NCBI GenBank assembly: GCA_017522515.1
Contig: JAFWZH010000056.1
Span: 1 to 5,955 of the forward strand
Length of the DNA: 5,955 bases
Origin: Clostridia bacterium
GTDB taxonomy: Bacteria; Bacillota_A; Clostridia; UBA1212; UBA1255
Reading direction: 5' to 3'
Position numbers and translations under genes: made by a program. The notes under the pieces are model-generated. The model saw only the letters and a list, made by a program, of their open reading frames with translations. It did not search any database and was not told where the DNA came from. Below, piece after piece: positions 1 to 5,725 of the stretch (positions are counted from its first letter, which is position 1; the number at the start of each line of letters is the position of its first letter).

Positions 1-532
1 CACGAGTTAAGTTTACTGAAAAAAATCCACTAAGATTAACTCCGGTAACAGCATTATCCGGATAAATTTCCCCTGCTGAATTTCTTTCATATATCGGCTC
101 AGTTACAATTACAGTGTCACCGGGCTGAACCGAATTAATAGCAAGACGGTTGCAAGAATCAAAGCTATTTTCAACTATGACAGAACCATGTCTACATTCT
201 GTTATATTACCAAATCCATCGTATTTATAATTATACTCGGTTTCGGTGGTGTTGTCAATAGATTTTGTTACCCTGCCGAGAGAATCGTATTCGATTTCCG
301 AGAGAATTGTGGCATTTTCGTCCTCGTCGATGTAGGTAGTTTTTATCGGCTGATTGAAGCGATCGGTTTCGACCTTCATTTTTTCGCCTGTGGCATAGGT
401 GGTTGTGACGGTTGTAGTGTCTGTGAGAAGATAATCATTTGTAGAATATGTTGTTCCGGCGATTTTTACATCCTTTGTTCGCCCCATGCCGTCATATGTA
501 AAACCGTAATTAAATCCGTTATGCTTGTTTAA
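1..532 (-). CDS. 5'-truncated RHS/YD-repeat protein fragment (module d), runs off the left edge
   Basis: Minus-strand reading from 532 to the window edge gives 177 open codons of typical YD-repeat protein: HNGFNYGFTYDGMGR, then EYDSLGRVTKS and YKYDGFGNIT. YD repeats form the beta-cage of RHS proteins, which encloses a C-terminal toxin. The frame is closed upstream by TAA at 533-535, and RHS similarity starts abruptly at the His codon around 523. The first ATG is at 485-487 and has no visible Shine-Dalgarno sequence. The piece is therefore a 5'-truncated remnant or orphan, not the start of a gene. Towards the edge the repeats become irregular (CNRLAINSVQPGDTVIV, then RNSAGEIYPDN), so a divergent or inserted segment may begin there. 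Its core and tip, if any, lie outside the window. A terminator sits directly upstream, so read-through from the immunity genes should be limited. RHS identity is certain; whether it is translated is doubtful. Confidence 0.8.
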
Positions 533-533
533 T

Positions 534-565
534 TATAAAAAACAAGGAGCATCAAAAGACACTCC
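534..565 (-). terminator. Intrinsic terminator after the module c immunity genes
   Basis: On the minus strand, GGAGTGTC (565-558) pairs with GATGCTCC (553-546) across a TTTT loop. This is an 8-bp stem with two G-U pairs. It is followed by TTGTTTTTTATAATT, a good U-tract. It lies about 120 bp after the stop of the last immunity gene and just before the RHS fragment at the left edge, so it probably ends the module c transcript. The 120 bp between that stop and the hairpin hold no gene that I can see. Confidence 0.75.
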
Positions 566-684
566 CTGAAAAATCATTGAATTTGTGAAAGGTAATCTGT
601 TAAGAAAAATACTATTATGGTGCGATATTCATTTTATCACCTTTTGGGGAAAACAAAAAACTAAAATCAAAAAGAAGCAATGTT

Positions 685-1077
685 TTAAATTTTTTTGGTT
701 CTCAAAATATCATATTTCCCTTGATATTTTCCCTCAGTACGATCCGTCCCATTATAAACCAATTCAACACAAGAATCTGAAAAAATCAAATCGTAAGACA
801 ATGCATCTGAATTTTCACCATGCCAGCACCTTGCAGTATTATCACTTATATAAAAGGCATTATATGTTACTTCATAACCGGTAACCTTTTCCTCAATTTT
901 TAAAGTTATATCACCATAATTATAAAAAGCAACAACAATGTAGTGTTCTTCATTTTCGTAAAGCGAAACATTTATTGCAGTTCTATTAGGATTATGTAAA
1001 AAAACACAATAAAACGCAAAAACCGCCACACAACCTAATGACAAAAACCATATACCTAAAAAAATTTTATTTTTCAT
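685..1077 (-). CDS. Putative membrane-anchored immunity protein, second tandem copy (130 aa)
   Basis: Residues 5-27 form one strongly hydrophobic segment behind a short basic start (MKNK), followed by a polar domain of about 100 residues. This predicts an N-in anchor with the domain outside the cell. A Cys at 16 falls within the hydrophobic stretch but lacks a good lipobox, so I read it as a transmembrane anchor rather than a lipoprotein. The protein aligns without gaps to the product of the gene just upstream (1118-1516): about 32 of the first 111 residues match, including FY at 51-52, DNTA at 79-82, LIF at 97-99 and VYxGT at 107-111. AGGAG (1083-1087) lies 5 nt before the ATG. I do not recognise a named family. 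The immunity role is inferred from position behind a toxin tip and from the duplication, which is common among immunity genes. Confidence 0.8.
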   Translation of the reverse strand: MKNKIFLGIWFLSLGCVAVFAFYCVFLHNPNRTAINVSLYENEEHYIVVAFYNYGDITLKIEEKVTGYEVTYNAFYISDNTARCWHGENSDALSYDLIFSDSCVELVYNGTDRTEGKYQGKYDILRTKKI

Positions 1078-1117
1078 ATCGTCTCCTAAAGTAAAAAAAC
1101 TCTAATTATAATATCAA

Positions 1118-1516
1118 TTAGTCAATTTTTATTGAAGATATCAGCTTATATTCACCAAAATTACTATAATCGTATAGTTCATTTGTTCCTGTATAAACAA
1201 CTTCTAGATAGTCATCATGAAAAATCAATTTTTCCGTCGGTTTAAAACCACCTTTTGCCGTTCCAAATTCTGCAGTATTATCATCAATAAAATATGCATG
1301 CCACCCCATTGACTCATAATTGTACTTTCCATCCATGTCAACATACATACTATTATCATCATAAAAAACAATGTTAATCGTATAGTCCTCTTTTTCGTAG
1401 AAGGCTACTTCGGTTATTACCTCTTCGGGCTCATACATATAATAACAGTACAAATAAATAATAGCAAAAGCACTAAGTATGACTACAAAAAAGCTAAAAA
1501 ATATTTTTGAAATCAT
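1118..1516 (-). CDS. Putative membrane-anchored immunity protein, first tandem copy (132 aa)
   Basis: The N-terminus MISK is followed by a hydrophobic segment at about residues 5-28, then an acidic, Tyr-rich domain of about 100 residues predicted to face outside. AAGGAG (1525-1530) stands 8 nt before the ATG, a strong site that fixes the start. The gene begins 33 bp after the stop of the module c toxin tip and is followed after 40 bp by its paralogue, so tip and two immunity genes form one transcription unit. The partner tip looks like a papain-fold hydrolase without a membrane-entry segment, so an outward-facing membrane inhibitor would make sense if the toxin attacks the envelope. The similarity to the second copy is seen in the sequence; the immunity function is inferred. 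No family is recognised. Confidence 0.82.
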   Translation of the reverse strand: MISKIFFSFFVVILSAFAIIYLYCYYMYEPEEVITEVAFYEKEDYTINIVFYDDNSMYVDMDGKYNYESMGWHAYFIDDNTAEFGTAKGGFKPTEKLIFHDDYLEVVYTGTNELYDYSNFGEYKLISSIKID

Positions 1517-1524
1517 ATATTCAA

Positions 1525-1530
1525 CTCCTT
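1525..1530 (-). promoter_or_regulatory. Ribosome binding site of the first module c immunity gene
   Basis: AAGGAG on the minus strand, 8 nt upstream of the ATG at 1516. It is the best Shine-Dalgarno site in module c. The toxin tip upstream has none of comparable quality, which suggests that the immunity gene is translated independently of the toxin. Confidence 0.7.
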
Positions 1531-1549
1531 TAACTAATCAAATCACCAT

Positions 1550-2134
1550 TCAAAACGGGAACATTCGAGACACCATTTTCATTAGACTGGAACTCATCCC
1601 CCATTCAAAATATGTTATATTAGGTATAGGGAGTCCCAATACACTAAATAACAGAATTCTTTTATTCAAATCATCATTATCTGAAAATTTACCTTTCAAC
1701 AAAGCAATTGCTGATTGTTGCATACAATTGCTAAATAATAAACTATATTTATCATTTTCTATAGAACGCACATAATCTAATGAATTCGTAAAATCACCTT
1801 TAATGTACGACCAATTTATTATTCCTTCTGCTGCTCTTTTGTGCTGTGATTTTCTCAAAAGAGCTAATAAATTTCTTGTGCTTTTGATTTCACCAGTGCC
1901 AAGCTTTTCTTCCCAATGGGTTGCCTCCCCAAACAACATTTCAAAAAAGTTAGATTCCTCGTCTGCTCCCCAATAGAAATAGTGCCATATTTCTTCTTCA
2001 TCCTGTATAAGTAACCCAGAATGCCCCATATAACCAGCGCCATCTAAATACTGCAACCATATTGCATCCTTACCATTCGGATCAAGCATATTGATCGGAT
2101 TGTTATAGCAATATAAAAACATATTGTTACCCAT
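1550..2134 (-). CDS. RHS C-terminal tip of module c: permuted papain-fold (NlpC/P60-like) putative toxin
   Basis: The first 21 residues are the end of an RHS core (FLYCYNNPINMLDPNG), and the variable tip of 173 residues starts after that NG. The tip has a GHSGLLI motif (His38, counting from this ATG) followed by WHYFYWG, and about 100 residues later SNCMQQSAIALL (Cys137). A His near the start and an NC motif near the end are typical of circularly permuted NlpC/P60- and LRAT-like papain-fold enzymes found among polymorphic toxins. They act as peptidases, amidases or acyltransferases; the substrate here is unknown. Unlike the other two tips there is no hydrophobic entry segment. The ATG at 2134 is the first canonical start in a frame that is open back to about 2629, and it has only a poor ribosome site, so this is probably the tail of a longer, now startless RHS frame. 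The immunity genes follow directly. The tip family is assigned from motifs only. Confidence 0.7.
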   Translation of the reverse strand: MGNNMFLYCYNNPINMLDPNGKDAIWLQYLDGAGYMGHSGLLIQDEEEIWHYFYWGADEESNFFEMLFGEATHWEEKLGTGEIKSTRNLLALLRKSQHKRAAEGIINWSYIKGDFTNSLDYVRSIENDKYSLLFSNCMQQSAIALLKGKFSDNDDLNKRILLFSVLGLPIPNITYFEWGMSSSLMKMVSRMFPF

Positions 2135-2628
2135 AACATCTTGTCCGGTTGAAACATATACATCCGCATTGATAAAACGTCCTGTATTGGGGTCATAATA
2201 GCGGGAATTGAGGTAATAAAGTCCTGTTTCAGTATCGAAATAGTAGCTTCTATAGCGGATTGGGTTGATTTCTCCGATGCCGATGGGGTCATAGGTTATA
2301 TAACATTTCCCCCAAGCGTCATAGAGGTATTCAGCGACTACTGTACCGTTTTGATCGAGAATGGCTGTTACATCGCCCTGGAGATTCTTGCGATAGAAAT
2401 AGTAATCGGTCGAATTTACGCCACCGGTAAAGACATTATATCTAAAGCCACAGATGCCCGTAGTATCATAGAAATATACAAGGCTTGTACCGTTTCGGCG
2501 TTCCTTTATCAGCTTATCGCCATCATAAAGATAATATACGCTATTCTTTTGGCTACGCTTTCCAAAACCGTCATACGCAAAGGTATTATTATCAAAGGTT
2601 TTGAGCTGTCTAACTCTATCCCTATGAA
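2135..2628 (-). pseudogene. RHS core remnant of module c, startless and in frame with the tip
   Basis: The minus-strand frame reads RDRVRQLKTFDNNTFAYDGF, continues through YDGDKLIKERRNGTSLVYFY and GEINPIRYRSYYFDTETGLY, and reaches YYLNSRYYDPNTGRFINAD. This is the classic RHS-associated core that borders the toxin tip. It is fully in frame with the tip below it and has no internal stop. It has no ATG, GTG or TTG before 2134, and TAA (2630-2632) closes the frame at its 5' end. Similarity to module b stops at about 2626, inside what should be the LAWDRVRQL stretch. This is what is left of an RHS gene after its 5' part was lost. It would be translated only if joined by recombination to an intact RHS gene, or from a non-canonical start. 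Confidence 0.8.
2438..2527 (-). repeat. RHS core repeat block, copy c
   Basis: 90 bp matching 4235-4324 with a single difference (2461 versus 4258). It encodes DGDKLIKERRNGTSLVYFYD and the GICGFRY that follows. Sequence on both sides diverges clearly from copy b, so the near identity is local. Confidence 0.85.
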
Positions 2629-2657
2629 ATTATATCATAATTCAACAATTTTGTCAA
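2629..2657 (-). promoter_or_regulatory. Perfect consensus sigma-A promoter with extended -10
   Basis: Minus strand: TTGACA at 2657-2652, a spacer of exactly 17 nt, then TATAAT at 2634-2629 preceded by TG one base upstream (TGATATAAT, extended -10). Both hexamers match consensus at every position. Transcription should start at about 2620-2623, right at the first bases of the module c RHS remnant, and run left through the tip and both immunity genes. It is probably the source of the immunity transcript. Confidence 0.85.
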
Positions 2658-2686
2658 TAAAATGAGGACAGGCAAGCCTGTCCTCA
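2658..2686 (-). terminator. Intrinsic terminator between modules b and c
   Basis: Inverted repeat TGAGGACAGGC (2663-2673) and its exact complement GCCTGTCCTCA (2676-2686): an 11-bp perfect stem with a minimal loop. On the minus strand it is followed by TTTTATTG. It lies about 30 bp after the stop of the module b immunity gene. The T-run is continuous with the -35 box of the next promoter, so stop and restart signals are packed together. Confidence 0.85.
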
Positions 2687-2717
2687 AAAATATAATCATT
2701 ATTCGATTATTTTAATG

Positions 2718-3329
2718 TTATCCTCTTCCCATAGGTAATATAACTATCTTTTCAAGCGATTCTAAAACCTCCAATGTTTTAGTCATATGTCCATGAAATG
2801 CCTCAAAACGCATATTGCTGAGCCATGGGAAGCAAAAAACTTCCTTTCCATAACAATACCCTATGGCTGCCATTCCTTTAAAAATTTCATGACCCACCTC
2901 ACATAACGGGCGCTCAAATCTAAAATCCGCCATTTCAAAAAGGTTTCGTATATCATCGGTTGTCTCTTTTCGTTTGTTAAGTTTTAAGCCTTTTGAAACT
3001 AATTGTTTAACTGTTTTTTTGGATGAAAATAACGAATAAGATTCATCCAAATAACAGGAATATTTAAGAAACTCTGATAAAGGAATTTTTTTTCCATCAA
3101 CATCAATATTCAACTCTTCATACAAAATAAAATCCAAAGAATTCTTTTTGTACATCGACAAAAGATAGCTAATTGCCCAAACTCCGGAATCTATCTCACC
3201 AACAAGTTTATTTACACCTTTAGTAAACCTATATTCATAATCATCTTTTAGATAGTCACTAACTGAATAGAAACAAGATTTACAATATATCGAGGCATTG
3301 CCTTTTATTTTTAAATTATCCATAATCAT
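2718..3329 (-). CDS. Putative immunity protein of module b, degenerate ABC-ATPase-like (203 aa)
   Basis: The start overlaps the toxin stop (ATGA, 3326-3329), showing translational coupling. I recognise no named immunity family, but the layout follows an ABC ATPase subunit. Residues 37-57 (KGVNKLVGEIDSGVWAISYL, then L) sit where a Walker A loop (GxxGSGKST) is expected, with VW in place of K-S/T. IDVDGKKIPL (75-84) resembles the strand pair after it. CYLDESYSLFSSKKTV (92-107) resembles a Q-loop with the TV(xE)N stretch. LCEVGHEIFKGMAAIGYCYG (142-161) resembles the signature helix and FCFPWLSN (165-172) a Walker B strand without its DE. LEKIVILP (192-199) resembles the strand before the H-loop. 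It should therefore not hydrolyse ATP. It is soluble, with no signal or membrane segment, which fits protection of the cytoplasm from the ADP-ribosyltransferase tip. The gene and its partner role are likely; the fold reading is my own inference. Confidence 0.8.
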   Translation of the reverse strand: MIMDNLKIKGNASIYCKSCFYSVSDYLKDDYEYRFTKGVNKLVGEIDSGVWAISYLLSMYKKNSLDFILYEELNIDVDGKKIPLSEFLKYSCYLDESYSLFSSKKTVKQLVSKGLKLNKRKETTDDIRNLFEMADFRFERPLCEVGHEIFKGMAAIGYCYGKEVFCFPWLSNMRFEAFHGHMTKTLEVLESLEKIVILPMGRG

Positions 3330-4672
3330 AAAAACTCCACAATATATACATTTTTTACTGTAATCGGTCCAGGTCTGCTGCTCACCACAGGACGATATAA
3401 TTTTGCAATCGTATCCTTAACTCCTGTATCCATAACAAATGAAGCACTTGTTTCAAATGAGATTATTACTTCTAAATGTGCTCCCGATGCTAAAATTGCA
3501 CGTTTGCTCGGAAAAACCTCCCATGCAAATACATGCCCGCCCTCAAAAGCACTGCCGAACATTTTGCCTGTAGAAATAATCGACATTGCATTTTCTAAAG
3601 TTGTACCATGATAATATGTTTTGCCGCTATTATCAGGCATTGGAAGACTATTAGTAGTTACATCGATGTTCTCTTCTGCTTTTTCTTTTTTATTCAATCT
3701 AAAATGAGGAATAGCCACCGATGGAGATTCTGTAGCAGTTCCTACAGTTGCAATAAGCAGAATTCCCCAAACCCCAAAATAAATCAAATCACCAACAGGC
3801 AGTACAGTATCCGCACTGCACAACCACCACATAGATGACGACCATAATGCGCCAGCACTCGGATTGGTTCCATTATTATCAACCATCTGAATTGGATTGT
3901 TACAGCAATATGAAAACAAATTGTAACCAATTATACCCTGTTTGGTTGTTATTACAATATCAGCATTAATAAAACGCCCTGTATTAGGATCATAATATCT
4001 GCTGTTCAGGTAATAAAGTCCTGTTTCGGTGTCGTAGTAATAGCTTCTATAACGAATAGGATTAATTTCTCCGATACCTATAGGGTCATATGTTATCGTA
4101 CACTTACCCCATGCATCGTAGAGGTATTCAGCAACAACATTCCCGTTTTCGTCAAGAATCGCTGTTACATCGCCTTGGAGATTTTTGAGGTAGAAATAAT
4201 ACGCTGTTGTATCATTTTCTCCGGCAAAATCATGATATCTAAAGCCACAGATGCCCGCAGTATCATAGAAATATACAAGGCTTGTACCGTTTCGGCGTTC
4301 CTTTATCAGCTTATCGCCATCATATAAATAATATACACTATTTTTGCGACAACGCTTGCCAAAGCCATCGTAAGAAAATGTATTATTATCAAAAGTTTTA
4401 AGCTGTCTTACTCTATCCCATGCAAGATTATGACCAAGATAACTTAATGGATTACCAAGTGCATCATATGTAATTGGCTGACCACCGAATGATATTAGCT
4501 TATCTTTCCATCCGTCATCATCATAGTTATATTCCTTGCGTGAAAGTGTTGCTGTTTCTTCTCCGTAAATATACTCATGCTCGTCTTTTAATATGATGTT
4601 TCCTGCGTTATCATATCTATACAAATATGAACGATTCAGCTGCTTGTTATCCTCTCGGATAAGCTGATTCAT
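3326..4672 (-). CDS. RHS core with ADP-ribosyltransferase-like toxin tip (module b, 448 aa, 5'-truncated)
   Basis: Residues 1-238 are YD repeats and the RHS-associated core: YDNAGNI, YDALGNP, LAWDRVRQLKTFDN, GDVTAILDENGN, then ETGLYYLNSRYYDPNTGRF. The tip begins after DNNG (265-268), at about base 3868. A Trp- and Gly-rich hydrophobic segment (about 275-311) may help entry into the target cell. The last 100 residues begin TYYHGTTLENAMSIISTGKM (352-371), followed by FAWEVFPSKRAILA and EVIISFE. YHGTT plus a helix with SIxxxG is the hallmark of ADP-ribosyltransferase-fold toxins with an H-Y-E type active site (His355); a late acidic residue such as Glu446 could complete it. Such toxins modify protein or nucleic acid from NAD+. 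The N-terminus is doubtful: ATG 4672 lacks a ribosome site, TGA precedes it by one codon, and full RHS proteins run to well over 1000 residues, so this is an orphan 3' end. It is followed by an overlapping immunity gene. Confidence 0.85.
   Translation of the reverse strand: MNQLIREDNKQLNRSYLYRYDNAGNIILKDEHEYIYGEETATLSRKEYNYDDDGWKDKLISFGGQPITYDALGNPLSYLGHNLAWDRVRQLKTFDNNTFSYDGFGKRCRKNSVYYLYDGDKLIKERRNGTSLVYFYDTAGICGFRYHDFAGENDTTAYYFYLKNLQGDVTAILDENGNVVAEYLYDAWGKCTITYDPIGIGEINPIRYRSYYYDTETGLYYLNSRYYDPNTGRFINADIVITTKQGIIGYNLFSYCCNNPIQMVDNNGTNPSAGALWSSSMWWLCSADTVLPVGDLIYFGVWGILLIATVGTATESPSVAIPHFRLNKKEKAEENIDVTTNSLPMPDNSGKTYYHGTTLENAMSIISTGKMFGSAFEGGHVFAWEVFPSKRAILASGAHLEVIISFETSASFVMDTGVKDTIAKLYRPVVSSRPGPITVKNVYIVEFL
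3335..3338 (-). promoter_or_regulatory. Ribosome binding site selecting the first ATG of the module b immunity gene
   Basis: GGAG lies 5 nt before the ATG at 3329 and 11 nt before the in-frame ATG at 3323. The spacing is acceptable for the first and long for the second, so the overlapping 3329 start is preferred. The site lies inside the last codons of the toxin. Confidence 0.6.
4165..4324 (-). repeat. RHS core repeat block, copy b
   Basis: Positions 4165-4305 match 5815-5955 with two differences, and 4235-4324 match 2438-2527 with one. This is the shared patch of the RHS core that could serve as homology for exchanging tips. Confidence 0.85.
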
Positions 4673-4745
4673 CTGTCATACACACCGTATAAATAATACC
4701 GCAAGCTTTGTGTATTAAAATTATGTTGATGTTATTAGAAAGCTA
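4673..4745. other. Junction between modules a and b, no clear signal
   Basis: 73 bp between the module a immunity stop and the module b start. The minus frame just before the ATG reads RYYLYGVYD and then shifts: GTATGAC-AG-ATGAATCAG would give VYDEMNQL if one G were restored. This may be the scar where the RHS gene was broken. I see no convincing promoter. AATAC/GTATT arms around AAGCTT form only a weak hairpin. Confidence 0.4.
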
Positions 4746-4997
4746 TTACTCGATTCTGTTTTTTATCTTTGCGCACAAATCACAAAGCCCATTTTCATCA
4801 AGTCTTAATGGAGCAAAATATTTTTTAATAAAATAACTTCCAAGACTTCCTTCTACATGGGTAATTTGATCTGGAATATCCGGGTTATACCCTTTACAGT
4901 TACAGCACACACATTCATTTATCCATTTTCGGAATTTTGGAAATGCATTAAGATACTCCTCTCCTTTATCAATCCTACTAATATTAATCACTCCCAT
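4746..4997 (-). CDS. Putative immunity protein of module a, Cys-rich zinc-ribbon-like (83 aa)
   Basis: The gene overlaps the last codons of the toxin tip by 10 bp (start 4997, toxin stop 4988-4990), the usual coupling of toxin and immunity gene. The sequence has FRKWINECVCCNCKGY (22-37) with Cys 29, 31, 32 and 34, and DENGLCDLCAKI (67-78) with Cys 72 and 75. This gives a probable CxxC...CxxC zinc site of ribbon type. Between them lies SYFIKKYFAPLRLD. I recall small proteins of this pattern, with a WxxxCxxC start and an LDxxGLCxxC end, beside polymorphic toxin genes, but I cannot name a family with certainty. It has no signal or membrane segment, so it is cytoplasmic. The ribosome site before 4997 is weak, consistent with translation depending on the upstream stop. 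It is probably the specific inhibitor of the module a tip; a general zinc-ribbon role is possible but less likely in this context. Confidence 0.78.
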   Translation of the reverse strand: MGVINISRIDKGEEYLNAFPKFRKWINECVCCNCKGYNPDIPDQITHVEGSLGSYFIKKYFAPLRLDENGLCDLCAKIKNRIE

Positions 4998-5725
4998 TTG
5001 GATAATATATCTCTTAAGTTTCTCAACAAATCCTTTAAAGTTTCTGCATATGGGTATTTCTCGTTAGCCTGATGCAACCTTCTCCGCAAATCCTTATCTT
5101 TTATATTTAGTTGTCGCATTGCCTCGTTCCACATCTGTTTTTCATGTTGATTATGCCCAATACGAGGGCCTCTTCCTTTGGCAAAAAGGAGTATTTCTCC
5201 AATTGTTGCAACTCCTGCTAACACTGCTGTTCCTTGTACTGTTACCGTTGCAGAACCTACAACAGTAACAAGGCCAGCGTCTGTTGCCGCCAATGAAAGA
5301 GTGGGATATGTCAATGTAAATGTCGAAGAACCCACTCCACCGGACATACCACCCACCACTGAGCCTACAACAGTATTAGCAATATATCCTCCTGCACTGA
5401 TACTTCCATTGAAAACTTCACCATCATCAGCATAATCCGCCGCTACAGTGCTACCAAAACCTATTGCAGCACCAATTAAAGCACCAACGATTATAGCAGT
5501 AATTGCAAATTTGCCATTATGATCAGCAAAAATTATAGGATTGTTATCACAATATGAATATTGATTATAACTTATTATACTACCGTTAGCGCCAAGATTT
5601 TCAGGAGAATCCGCATTTAGGAATCGACCGGCATTGTGGTCATAATAGCGAGAATTGAGGTAATAAAGCCCGGTTTCGGTGTCATAGTAATAGCCACGAT
5701 AGCGAATTGGGTTAAGAACACCAAT
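4988..5725 (-). CDS. End of RHS core with hydrophobic segment and helical toxin tip (module a)
   Basis: The frame after an in-frame TGA is open for 245 codons. It starts IGVLNPIRYRGYYYDTETGL and continues YYLNSRYYDHNAGRF, the last part of the RHS core. The tip starts after DHNG, at about base 5512. Next come Gly/Ala-rich hydrophobic stretches, AITAIIVGALIGAAIGF and, later, VVGGMSGGVG, then AVLAGVATIGEILLFAKG, typical of pretoxin segments thought to help membrane passage. The final part (GPRIGHNQHEKQMWNEAMRQ, then DLRRRLHQANEKYPYAETLK, to SKWE) is short, helical, rich in His, Arg and Glu, and is the likely toxic domain. I do not assign its activity; a nuclease is possible. The first canonical start after the TGA is GTG 5357-5359, which would drop the core entirely and has no good ribosome site. 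The overlapping immunity gene supports a real toxin module. It is expressed as a full RHS protein only if the TGA is bypassed. Confidence 0.7.
   Translation of the reverse strand: MGVLNPIRYRGYYYDTETGLYYLNSRYYDHNAGRFLNADSPENLGANGSIISYNQYSYCDNNPIIFADHNGKFAITAIIVGALIGAAIGFGSTVAADYADDGEVFNGSISAGGYIANTVVGSVVGGMSGGVGSSTFTLTYPTLSLAATDAGLVTVVGSATVTVQGTAVLAGVATIGEILLFAKGRGPRIGHNQHEKQMWNEAMRQLNIKDKDLRRRLHQANEKYPYAETLKDLLRNLRDILSKWE

Noticed and set aside
188..532. Plus-strand open frame of 114 codons
   Set aside because: It is antisense to clear YD-repeat coding sequence and has Cys/Ile-rich composition with no ribosome site.
618..644. GGTG...CACC inverted repeat followed by TTTT on the plus strand
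   Set aside because: The stem needs a bulge, no plus-strand gene precedes it, and the stronger terminator at 534-565 explains the end of the unit.
1083..1120. TTGACT...TATAAT promoter before the second immunity gene
   Set aside because: The spacing between the hexamers is only 9 nt, not compatible with a sigma-A promoter.
1100..1121. CTAATT/AATTAG hairpin followed by a T-run between the two immunity genes
   Set aside because: The stem has only six A/T-rich pairs, too weak to call; partial attenuation cannot be excluded.
2044..2292. Minus-strand frame of 82 codons starting MTPSASEKSTQ
   Set aside because: It is out of frame with the RHS core and tip, which read continuously through the same bases.
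2351..2665. Plus-strand frame of 104 codons over the RHS core and terminator
   Set aside because: It is antisense to conserved RHS core and runs through a hairpin terminator; a shadow frame.
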